Of a stretch of 64,000 nt of DNA, positions 27,501 to 39,600 are shown in pieces. Made by a program: the position numbers and the translations under genes. The DNA comes from Epiperipatus broadwayi (Eukaryota > Onychophora > Udeonychophora > Euonychophora > Peripatidae): the NCBI GenBank assembly GCA_028023455.1, contig JAQFVV010000184.1, forward strand, positions 1,922,001 to 1,986,000. Reading direction: 5' to 3'. The notes below the pieces were generated by a model. The model worked only from the letters and a program-made list of their open reading frames with translations. It searched no databases and was not told where the DNA came from. How positions within the stretch are numbered: position 1 is the first letter of the stretch; the number at the start of each line of letters is the position of its first letter.

Positions 27501-27565
27501 AATGGCAAACTTGCTAAGACAATAAATTTAAAAACCCACACATATACACAAAGATGTTGGTAATT
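24565..27565. other. AT-rich DNA downstream of NDUFA1
   Basis: No exon or repeat confidently seen other than the unassigned frame at 25506-25862 and a short direct repeat GAGTACTGTACA (24850, 24871). Confidence 0.35.
25506..25862 (-). other. unrecognised 118-codon open frame
   Basis: Longer than expected by chance in this AT-rich DNA but hydrophobic and low in motifs. No splice context or family is recognised. It lies downstream of NDUFA1 exon 3, outside its transcript. Confidence 0.15.
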
Positions 27566-27568
27566 ACA

Positions 27569-27574
27569 TTTATT
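27569..27574 (-). terminator. NDUFA1: NDUFA1 poly(A) signal AATAAA
   Basis: The minus strand reads AATAAA (plus strand TTTATT) 45 bp after the NDUFA1 stop codon. It implies a very short 3'UTR of roughly 60-80 nt. Confidence 0.6.
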
Positions 27575-27618
27575 AATAATTTTACAAATCAAAACATTTT
27601 CTCCAGAAAGCTACGACA

Positions 27619-27657
27619 TTATTTGCTCGGCGGTTCATCAGAAATAGTTTCAAGACC
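27619..27657 (-). CDS. NDUFA1: NDUFA1 exon 3 (C-terminal tail and stop)
   Basis: 39 nt encoding GLETISDEPPSK and TAA. The acceptor is a T-rich tract ending TATAG just before 27657. The GLE-x-I-x-DE motif is the usual C-terminal signature of animal NDUFA1. The exon is locally more GC- and CpG-rich (CCGCCGAGC) than its surroundings, as expected for coding sequence in this AT-rich window. It is separated from exon 2 by about 20.4 kb of repeat-filled intron. Confidence 0.86.
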   Translation of the reverse strand, partial: GLETISDEPPSK

Positions 27658-30600
27658 CTATAAAAATAAAAACAAGTGAAAACAAAACTCAATATATGTA
27701 ATAAAAAAAAATTAAAATTTTAAAATCAAATCAATAAGATTATGCATCTTAATGACATAATAAGCTTCATTATTTTACGAGTTTTCAATTTGAGAAGTCA
27801 AAAAAAATTGTTAACCAGATGGTAAACATTGGCAAACTATCATCGAGGAAGACCAAACATGAAAATTTCATGAAAGTATCCTATTGCCTAATTATTTAAA
27901 CTAACCTTCAGGCAATAAATTTAATAGAAAGGTTATAGTTGTGTTTGCAAGTATATAATTTTTAAGTGCTCACGATTATTGACTTTGTGGCAGTCACATT
28001 ATAACTTTCAATCTTTTCAGAGTTGGATACATTGAACCATTTTTCTTTTCAATATATTTGCAATTAGTTATTTTTCATCTTGCAAAGTTATTGGATGAAC
28101 ATCAGCCATACTTAATCTGTGAAATATACGTATGTCTTAAATTGTAAATATAAAAAGACATACTTTTAAGATCACATCAGAATGCTGAATATTTGTGGAA
28201 ATTGACAAAATAAGCTATCCTTTAACAAGAAAATGTATTTATATTCTGGACTATTTAATAAGTTAGCTGAAGATATGCACCACCCAAAAATCACATTAAA
28301 ATTTTTTATATAAAGATCAGAAAATAGGAATATTTCAAATACTTAATATCTTGTAATAGAATTTTAAATTAATTAATTTACTCACAACAAATATACACTA
28401 GATATACCATAAACTAATGCATCTCAAACTTATTGACATAAAATTGAATAATACAACAAGAGATTTAAACAACAATTTAATGTGATGAATGTGTTTGAAT
28501 ACTGTTACATAAAAAAAAATCAATATCAGGTGAAATATATGCCACAACACTACTTAGATTATTTTCCAACATTTCTGTTGATAAACAAAATCTATAATTA
28601 TTTTTAATTAGTAATAATAGTGAAAATGCAGTTTCACAAAGATATGTAGATGCTAACAGAACCAGAATATTTAAGACAGTGTTCACCAGTGAAGATATTC
28701 TTTTTGTCATTTTGACAAATCACTATTACAAAATTCCAATCCAAGAGTTGAATCTGCTCTCTGAATCAATTAGTTCTTGAGATGACCATGAAAGAATGCT
28801 AAATTGTAGGGATGGAACAAATGGCATTCTAATTCAGTCATATCATTTTCATTTAAGTTAGGAAAACTTTTTGAAAAAATCATAAAATTTATGACGTGGT
28901 TAATAATTATTCTTTTATTTTCTGCTGCTGCTAATTTTTTTTTTCTTTTCTTCAAGAAATTCATGGGGAAAGGCAAATATTTCTGAATAATTGTCCCGAA
29001 AACATTTTAACCATACAAAAAGTTTGTTTTGAAATTCTTGAAATTTATATTTAAGATTAATACATTGGTACTTTTTTTCTTGCAGATTAAGATCCAATCG
29101 TTTATGTTTTCAAAAAAATCCATCAAATAAGAAAGCAAACATATCAAAGATTGATCAGAAAAATGAGAAGCTAATATGGGATTTTTACAGACAACAAAAA
29201 TTTGTAATTCATTTTTTAATATTAAAATATTTTTAGAACTTTACCACAGGATAACAACCTTACTTCTGTGTGATATAAGAGATTTATAATTGAAGTCCAT
29301 CTCTTGACATAAAATTCAAAGTCTTGTATTAATGGGATTATTCTTTTTATATATTTAACTATTGTGGAAATTTCCATATGTTGAAATACTAAATTTTCAC
29401 TGTAAATAATGCAGGGAACATGTCTTGTATTCAGTCAAACCTTTTTTAATTTTTCTATAAATCATGCCATGACACTTTCTATAAAAATATATATTCATCT
29501 TTTCAAATATATCTCTTCTTTTAGTTGGATTTCTACTAAATAGCAGGTCTTCATGAATTTGCAAATTATCCAAATATCGGACAAAAACCATCAAATTTGC
29601 ATTATTCATATTATCAGTTGACTCATCAAATTGTATAAAAATATAGTATTCTGCTTGACTTGCAATAACAATGTAGTCATGATATCATTAGCAACACTAT
29701 CTTTTCTTCTTTTGTCATTGGATACAGGAATTTTTTTAAAGTGTTTAATATTTCTGAACTAAGAATAGTTTTGCAAATTGTTATTATTGCTAATAAGATG
29801 AGATTTTCATCTATTGTATATAAGGTTTTTTTTTTTTCCTCATGTGTCATAGCCGGGAAGCGAACCCGCTAACTCAGGACAACTGCTTGTAAAGCAGCCA
29901 TCGCTGACCTCTTGACCACCAATGCTTGATATATATATATAAGATTATTTTGTTTTAGCAATAAGCAGTTTTTATCAATTTATCATTTCATTTAGTATTC
30001 TTTGAAAAAAACTTAATTTGCTATTTTAATTCTTTAACCTTTTTTCAAAAAATTAAATTGTCTTAATCTTAAATTCACTATTTTCAGTATCTAAATGGCG
30101 AGAAAATTTCATCTCATATAATCATTAGACAGTTGTTTTCAGCAGATTAAACACATAGACTTGTGCTGAACATTATACGAAGGTACAAATTTGTATTTCA
30201 AATAAAAAGGCTTATATATATGATTTTTTTTTCTCCACATTTTCTGCCTCTTGCCACTTGATTTTGAAAACAAGATTTTCTGCCAATTCTGATAGAGCCT
30301 AATACTCCGTTGCTGATGACTCAGATTCTTTAATATCTTCACTGCTTTTAACCATCTCATCTCTACAAATATATTGTATTTTCATCAACCATTTATATAT
30401 GTCAGGATTAACTTTTTAACAAAAAATTATCAAACACACTAGTAGCAATGATACTCATTACAAAAACGCAACTAGTAAATTGTGCAAGTAAGGATTTTCC
30501 CCATGTTTATAGTGTTACTATATATGAACTGTAAAATAAACAATGATTATTTGGTTGCACTACATAGTATAATATGTAAATGTTCACATTAAAATTTAAA

Positions 30601-33600
30601 AAATATATCTGTATATAAAAATAAATCTAATTAAATATTTTAAAAATTTTAAATTTATTTTTCACGGCTCTCCTTGACAAAATACGTAGTCCACAATTTG
30701 AAAAGCTCTGCTTTAAACTTGTAAATCTTCTGGTGTCCTCAGTGATAAATCTGCAATTTGAAGTACTTTTCTTGGTATAAAGACTATCTTCTGCTAATAA
30801 ATGTATAATAGTAAAATAGAGTACATAATATCAAAAATATTATTTCCAGAATTTATTTCCATTTTTACCAGATAGTGGTTACTTGCACTTCATTCTAATC
30901 TATTATTCTGTAAGCACTGACTAAGACAATATATATCATAAGGCAGGGCAAATCAAATATAATTATTATGAAGTTTCTAATTAATTTGAAATTATTGCAA
31001 AAACAATGTTGCATTGATCTATCCAATAACCAACCTTAACTAAACTGAAAATTTAAAAAATTCAAAATCCTAAAGTTTAAATCCAATTATTTGATTAGCA
31101 ATATATATGAAAATAGGTCAGTAATAGTCATTTTCAACTTTTAAGAAAAGAATATGCTATCATATAAATTTAATTTATTTCAATCTCTATTATTCAATGT
31201 TTACTCTAATCAGTATTTTAAGTTTTGAGTATACTGTACTAATAAATTCATGGCAATGCAAATACCAGAAATCCACAAATAATTTCTGACCAATTGACCT
31301 TCTTTAACAATGGTGCTATATAGGCCTAATTTTCTTTTTACACAATTTTTTTTTTTTGCGTGAATTTTGTAATAAACAGTTTTTTTTTAAAAAAAATTCT
31401 TTTTCTACACAAATTGTTTTAAAATAACACGATTGGTAAAAAAAAAAAAATGGTACTTTGGGATAACAATTGCTGGGATATATTTATGATTGGAATGAAG
31501 AAACAAGCATTATTGTCTGCTTTAAAAAAAATCATCTTACATTCTCAAAGTAATTCTTAGATTGTCTTAAGTTATTAAACTTTTTTTTTATTTATAAAAA
31601 ATTTCATGTAAGCATTATAAAATAATTTATTTTCCTTTTTAGAAGATTGTAAATGTTTTTAATTCATTGTTTATTTACAGATTTGTTTCTGAGGTCAAGT
31701 TCATCATAATTACATCACAAAACTAAAAAAAAAAATTATGTCCATTATTATTATCTAATTTTTTAAAAAAAGTTTAATCTCTTTCTCATTATTTTAAAAA
31801 CAAAAATTCCTTTTTCAGCAATATTCCTGCAAATGGAGAAATTTGTTTGCATTGTAACGTTTTTGTCATTTTGTTTTGAAATAGAAGTATGTTTTTGGTA
31901 TTGATGCTCTGTTTGCATTTTGACATTTGGTTTTTTTTTAAAAAAATCCTTATTAGTATTGAAGTTAAAAATTTAATTTTGTTTAAATTAAAGTGATTAA
32001 TTTGTTTAAATTTATTAATTTTGCCAAAAATGAATAGATGGGTAAGTTATACATTGCAAGTTTTAGTGATAGTAATGATATTCCAATCATGCACAAACGT
32101 ATGTGGCAGAGAATAAAATCTTTGGTACTTTTCTGTTTTACAGACAAGCAAGATATCACCTGTATTTTTGAGTTCCGGGGGCCTACGATTTTTCTTTTTG
32201 AATGTGTTAATTGTTAAATTAAAAAAAAAAATTACTAAGTTAAATGAAATAAAATAAATTCCAATAAATCACATTAATAAACTTTATTTCATTTTTTTTT
32301 TTTTTACTTAAAACATGAAAGTGACAATATGCTTTGAACTTTAAAGTTTTCGATGGCTTGTTTAGAGAAACCAATGAGTGTTTCATTGTAAATGTTATTA
32401 CTTACAAGTTTTTTTTCTATTTTTAATGAAATTTATGTTCCTATAACTTATTTTTTATTTATGGACAATATGTATAAAGTAAAATTTGATAACACATAAA
32501 AAAATATAACATTCTAACAAAATTTTTGTGAAGATGAATTGTAACTATAATGTAATGCGCATTAAAATAAGCTAAGGAACATATCTCATTCTTCAGTAAA
32601 TTAATTTACAATTAAAATAAAAATAGCTGATGACCAAAGTTTCAGACTTTTATAGCAAATCAAGCAAGTTGGCTAAGATTCAAAATGTTATACATTGAAA
32701 CTTTCAAATACTAACTGAAATTATATACAAAGAGATGAACTGGTCATCAGATAGACTAATGTAATAATAATACTTTCGGCAATAAAGATCAATTAGTCAA
32801 AAACTAGTCATCTGTTTACAGTAATACAGCATATTTCCAGACTTATGTAATTGATGCATTAAAAGATTTTATGTAACTTAAAGTAGGCATAAGTTTTAAA
32901 AAAATTGTAAATTTGTCTATGACATATTAAACTGGTATAATAACGAAATTTGCACTGATGAATAAATATTTCCTCCCTCTTTTGCCTATCATTAAGCTGA
33001 TGTAATATTAAAGTGCGATCGGTATGAGCTATTTTAAATATTTTGAACACTATAAAGTTTGTATAAATTGGAACATATTTTTGTAAGTTCAGATTTACAT
33101 ATATCTGATTTATGTCAGAGAGAATCCATGTCACTGCATAATCAACATTTAAGTAGTTGACTAAAGTGACAGATTATTTAGAATATAAGTTCTTATTACA
33201 AAACAAGTTTAGAAATACCAATTAAACAATGGAAAGATCAGCCTTTAAATTCTTATTTGAGCTTCATAAAGCCATGAAGCTATATATTACTAGCTGGATT
33301 CTTTTAGTAGAACGTGTACAATGATCTAGTTGTAGTTTAAAATTAATATATAAATAAGTCTTAATAAAACAACATATATAAAATTGCATATATAGAGAGA
33401 TACTTTAGAATGATTGGTCAAAGCTTAATCATGGCTGGATAAATTTTATTTCCTAAAATTAAAAATACAGTACTAAATTAGCTTTGTGTGCAGTCCTTAT
33501 GAATGCAGTCTATTTAAAAAAAAATCAATAATCATGTGCATCAAAGTACTACAATAATGTAATGAAATATAAAATTAATTATAAAAAACTTATATAAGTT

Positions 33601-36600
33601 AAAAACTCAACATAATCCAATTAAGGGTTGACAACTGAATGAAATAGAGATCAAAAGGCTAGGGAAGTGGGGTGAGGGGCAGAGAACAGAAAATATAACT
33701 TAATCAAATTTGAAAAATCATTTGGATTGTTAATAATAAAATTTATCAACTAATTTTCCTTTAAAAAATTAATGTGCATTAGATATCACACAGAAATATA
33801 ATTAAGAATACTTTTTATTTATTTATTTTTCTGCAATGCTTAAATGATGGACATCTGATGTGTCATTAAGGATAATGACATAATTAATAAAGTAATGCTG
33901 CAGATAAGATTGCCATATGGAAGTGCAGATATAGATATGACATGTCAGTAAGAAAATATTGGCATTATTTAATAATAAAAAAAAGCTTGGGAGTTAAAAT
34001 TGATAAGACTGTTGTATAGGACTGACAAATAGGATATGATTTTCAGTATGTCCCAGAATAGCTGTTTATGTAAGTAGATTCTAAACTTAAATCTGTGAAA
34101 AAAAAATTCACTTCATCTTTGCATTTTTCAGCTTTCTATTTAATTCAATTATCTGACAGTATCAACTATGTAGAAGTTTTCTTCACAGATTAAAATACAA
34201 TTTCATTATATTATGTCATATTTAATTACACAATCATAAATAACTTTATTTTGATACTTTTATATTTACACATACATTTTTTTAAATATTATTACATTCT
34301 ATCATTTTTAATAAATAATGTTATATAAAATATATATATCATTTTTAAAAAATGTTAATATAAACAATACAAAAGATTGAAAGAGCATTAAATATCTTGG
34401 ATTCTCAATTTATCAAAATGTATCCTACAGTAATTTCTATTTTTATGAAGAGCAATGTCATTTTTCATGCTGATAACCTTTTTAGTTCAGAACTATTTTC
34501 AACTGTAACATCTAGAACTGGAGAACTTAAAATATTATCTTGTCCCTGAATCTTTTATATGCTTACTTGTTAATTTTATAAGATTACCAGCTTTTGATGC
34601 AACAGCAGATTCAATGTATGAGGTTATGGTTATATGAAAATCTTGGAGAAGTCAAAGAATTTGGTGTTATTAGAATTACGTTTGTCAAGTTATATCCACT
34701 CATGATAAAAATTGGTCAAATCCTAAAGGCTTATGAGAGGTGTAGTTCTAAAATAAATGGATAATAAACCTTGCTTGACTTTTAAAATTAAACCCATAGA
34801 TACCTGTAATATCTATTGCTATTAATAATTTACCAAGTATTTTTCAATTGAAACTATCACATATATTGAAAATAATCTGAATAATGTCCTTTTATAATGA
34901 TGGTGATTGAGGACATATAAATTATTCAATAAGTATTGAAAAATACAATACAAGAATATCCAGGACATTTCCAGTATCTCTCCTAACTTGGATATCAAAT
35001 GAACAAACTATTTTTCAATAAATGTATGAGAGAATGAGATTAAAAAAAAAAAAAGTTTTCTTCTGAATCAAATGTTTCTTCATCCATATTAAAAATAATC
35101 AATTTAAAACAAAATTGAAACAGACAAACTCACTATATATAAAAAAATTATTTAATACATCAACCCGGCTTTCATTCCTTAATGGAACTCTTTTCAATAT
35201 GTTTCTTTTCACACCATCACGTGATTCGATGAACTATGGCTTCTCTTTTCTCGGAGTCAGGAATCTCACAGATATTATACCCAGAGAAACCTGTTAACCA
35301 TCTTACCTTTCCATTCCCCACCCTAAGTTTTTGTCATATTCTTCTCTACGCTGCTCCATCCAATTTTCACAACCTTATCTTTGTCCACTCTATAGCCTTT
35401 ATATCTAAATCCCCCTTATCTTTTTCCAAAGCCAGCATAAAAACCAAGAACCCACTTCCTGTATAATCACTTTGTTTGTATTCTCCCACAACTTCATTAT
35501 TTGTATCCTTTCGGCTTGTAAGCATTTACATTCAAATAACAGATGCCTAATATTTTCCATGCCTTCCTTATATAACTTGCAGATTACATCACCCAATTTT
35601 CTCCATTTATGTGTATATTCCCTTGTTGCTAACAATCCTGTCCTGAGTCTTAAACAGTAAACTACATTCCTTGTTATTATCATAAATTAACTCACACCCA
35701 ATATTGTTTACTTCTATATATATTTAAACTTTTTACTCACCGTACTAGTTCTCTATCTCTCCAGCTCCCTATTTTTTATGAATGCATCTATTCTTCTATT
35801 TCACTCTTTGCCACTATAATCACTCAACAATTCTCTTAACACAATCATCCCACCTTTTATATAAGTATACTGTCATAAAGTCTTTATCCAAATCTTCTGC
35901 ATATCATATTACCTTTCTCACTCATCTTGTTGCCTGTTTTTTACTCATAACCCAATTAAATACTATTTTGGCTTCTCTTATTATCCGTAAATTGCAATCT
36001 ATCAAACATTTTCATTTTGCTTTTTGCATCTCTCATTTAAAAACCTGACCATCTCATTTCTTCTTGACTTGCTTCTTTTGCCATCCATGCATCTACATCT
36101 AATGCTTCCTACTTCTTTTTGTATTTTTTCTAAGTAATCTAACACTCCTTTACTAACACATAATGCATCACTACCATAAGTTAGCCCTGTTACTGTCACT
36201 CCCTTCCATACAATCAAGCAATTTATCTGAATACTTAAGACGATACCCAAATAGTTATACATATTCATCAAAATTAACTTTACATCCCCCAATAAAAATT
36301 CTTTATCTTCTCTTTCCACAGCATTTATCATCATTACTTTGGATTTTTCTTCACTAAATTTAATCCTCATCTCTTTACCCACCCTTGCGCACATCTTCAG
36401 CATAACTGCTATATCTTCCTTACTTTCTTTGCACAAGAACATATCATCAACAAATAAAAGACTAATAATATATACACTTCCTTCCCATCTATTAATGGTA
36501 TCTGTACCCCTTGTCCTAGTCTTTCTACTGCTTTCTCCATTTCTCTCAAATATAACAAAAACAAAATAGGTGACATAGGGCATTCTTGCCTTAGTCCCAC

Positions 36601-39600
36601 CCCACTTTTAGCTCTAATTTTATATTTCCTAATTGATATGTATAGTAATTATTTTCGTACAATCTCTTAATAAGATCCACTAAAGCTCCATTCATTCCCA
36701 AATTTACTAAACTTATCCATAATCTATTTCTATTTACTCTATCATATGCCTTAACTCTATCTGTATTTCTACTCATATCTATAAGTTGTGTGGCTAAACT
36801 ATCTCCTATATGCCTATCCAATCGAAAATCTTGCATTTCTCCAACTATATTATTTTCATCGATCCATTTTACCACCCTTCCAGCCACCATATAAAACTTT
36901 ATATAACACTGACATTACCACAATCAGGCTATAATTGTTTAACTTTCTATGATCCTTAACTCTTTCCTTTAAATAATAGCCTTACTCTTATATTATTCCA
37001 GCTATCTGGAAATTCTCTTTTCTGTGCCATATTATTAAAACATGATAATAGGTTTAATTTTGTCCTATTTCCTAAATTCATCATCATCTCTGCTGCCCAT
37101 TCATCTAAGCCTCTTGCATTTCCACTTTTCAATTTCTTCTCCTCATTACCCTACAGCATCTCCACCCAATGAACATTATTTACATTACCTTATAATAAAT
37201 ATAATTATTAAAATACATACATTAAATATAATTAGTAAATACATACATGTACATAAAAATGATTAAACTTATTAGAATTCTTTTTTCTTCTTCTCATAAT
37301 ATATATATATGTACAAATAATCTAGAAAAAAAAAAAAAACAATAATAATAATTCCTTTCTTTTATTTTTAAAATTATAACTAAAGTTTCCAATAATCTAA
37401 CATTAATGCCCATTTTCTCCCTAATTATGCTGGACCTTTAACCATGTTTACACATTTGTTTAAATTTTCTTGAATATAGAAATTTTCTTTCCTTGTAATT
37501 TTTAACATACTTTATTACCAGAATATTTTTTTGACAATTCATTTTATGTCCAGTATCCAAAAAATATATATATGGCCCTGATCTTATATCCTTCCTGTTA
37601 ATTGCCTATCATGCTCCTTAACTCTTTCCATGGCAGTCTTTCCTGTATGACCTGACAGAGAAAGAGGAAAGGGCAATTAATAGGAAGGTCAGGGCCATAT
37701 ATACATTTTTTGGATAATGGACATAAAATGAATTGGTGAAAAAAATATTCAGGTAATAAAGTATGTTAAAAATTACTAGGAAAAAAAATGTTATAAAACT
37801 TTGTATATTCAAGAAAAATTAAACAAATGTGTAAACATTGTTAAAGATGCAGCACAATTGGGGGTGGGGGGTGGACATTGTTAGATTATTGGAAACTTTA
37901 GTTATAATTTTAAAAATAAAAGGGATTATTATTATTGGTTTTTTTTTATAGATTATTTGTAAATATATATATATATATGAGAAGAAAAAAAGGATTGTAA
38001 TAAGTTTACTCATTTTTATGTACATATATGTATTTACTAATTATATTTAATGGTACTTGTGACTCATGCTCTATGTGGCCGCATGAGGCACTGCTTCTGT
38101 GTCAACATAGAAGTATTCAGAGTAGGGACCCAAAAGCAGCAATGTAAGTTCCAGCCGCTAGGTGGCGCTGTTCCCATGCATACGCAGAGAAACTTTATGC
38201 CAACTAACTGCCAGCACTATTGCCTGCTTGGTGGCGCTGATAGCCATACATGAGCACATTTAGCTTACATCGTCTGCTACCAGCAATCTAGCCCACTAAG
38301 GGGCGCTGTTTCTCCATGCTACACACGGAAAAAACTGCGCCATTTGTTAGCGATATTGATACCTGCTTGGTAGTGTTGTTTTCTATGCACATTCTTAAAA
38401 GATCGATAGCATATAATGTGAAGGTGTGATTAATCTAGATGGCACAACTATTTAAATCTGCTTTGACATGCAATACTGTTACATTGTATTTCACCTTCTG
38501 ATAAATCAATGAATTTTTAAATTATTTCCTTTTAAAAATCGATCTCTTTTTAAAATTATTTTCTCTAAAAATGGTTTTTCTTTTTTTAAAAAGATAATTT
38601 TTACGACTTCTTTTTTATGGCAATCTTTCTTTCAAAAGTGCTAAAAATCGGGCTGGCAATATTTCTTTCAAAACTGTGTTATTTTAAAAGTTAATGGAAA
38701 CATTATTTGAAAGTATAAAAAATTTTTTTTACAAACAATCACCTTTTAAAATAACACAGTTTTGAAAGAAATATTGCCAGACCGATTTTTAGCAGTTTTG
38801 AAAGAAAGATTGCCGTAAAAAAGAAGTCATAAAAATTATCTTTTTAAAAAAAGAAAAACCATTTTTAGAGAAAATAATTTAAAAAGAGATCGATTTTTAA
38901 CAGGAAATAATTTAAAAATACATTGATTTATCAGAGGGTGAAATACAATGTAACAGTATTACGTGTCAAAGCAGATTTAAATAGTTGTGGCTTCTAGATT
39001 AATCACATCTTCGCATTATACACTATCGATCTTTTAAGAACGTGTATAGAAAACAACACTACCAAGCGGGTATCAATATCGCTAACAAATGGCAGTCTTT
39101 CCATGTGTAGTGTGGAGAAACAGCACTATGTAGTGGGCTAGATTGCTGGTAGCAGACGATATAAGTTAAATGTGCTTACGCATGGCTATCAGCATCACCA
39201 AGCGGACAGTACTGTTGGCAGCTAGTTGGCTTAAAGTTCTTGTGTTCGCACAGCGAACAGCGCCACCTAGCAACTGGAACTTGCATTGCTGCTTTTGGGC
39301 CCCTACTCTGAATACTTATGTTTACACAGAAATAGTGCCTCATGCGACTACATGGGGCATGAGTCACAAGTAGCTATTTAATGTATATATTATTTTAATA
39401 ATTATATTTATTGCAATATAATGTAAATAATGTCCACTGTGAATAGTTGCTCGTGGATAATTAGTTAAGTAATTGTTTTAAAAAAAAAAACACATATTGA
39501 AAAGGTTCCATTAAGGAATGAAAGCCAGGTTGATGTATTAAATTTTTTTTTTTATTTATAGTGAGTTGTCTGTTTCAATTTTGTTTTAAATTATTTTTAA

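Larger units (their letters stand above)
28415..30710 (-). mobile_element. hAT transposon (ZBED type) with terminal repeats
   Basis: The right end on the minus strand reads CAGAGCTTTTCAAATTG; the left end on the plus strand reads TAATGCATCTCAAACTT. They match imperfectly, as expected for hAT ends. The flanking octamers CCATAAAC (28407-28414) and CTTTAAAC (30711-30718) agree at six of eight positions, fitting an aged 8-bp hAT target duplication. It lies inside NDUFA1 intron 2 and is itself split by a tRNA retropseudogene. Confidence 0.65.

Noticed and set aside
29825-29935. Functional tRNA-Val gene
   Set aside because: Boxes A and B and an anticodon arm are present, but the acceptor stem does not pair and there is an A-tail with target duplication, so it is a retroposed copy.
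38050-39373. Open frames of 63-67 codons on both strands at both ends
   Set aside because: They are the two arms of one inverted repeat read in each direction, not genes.
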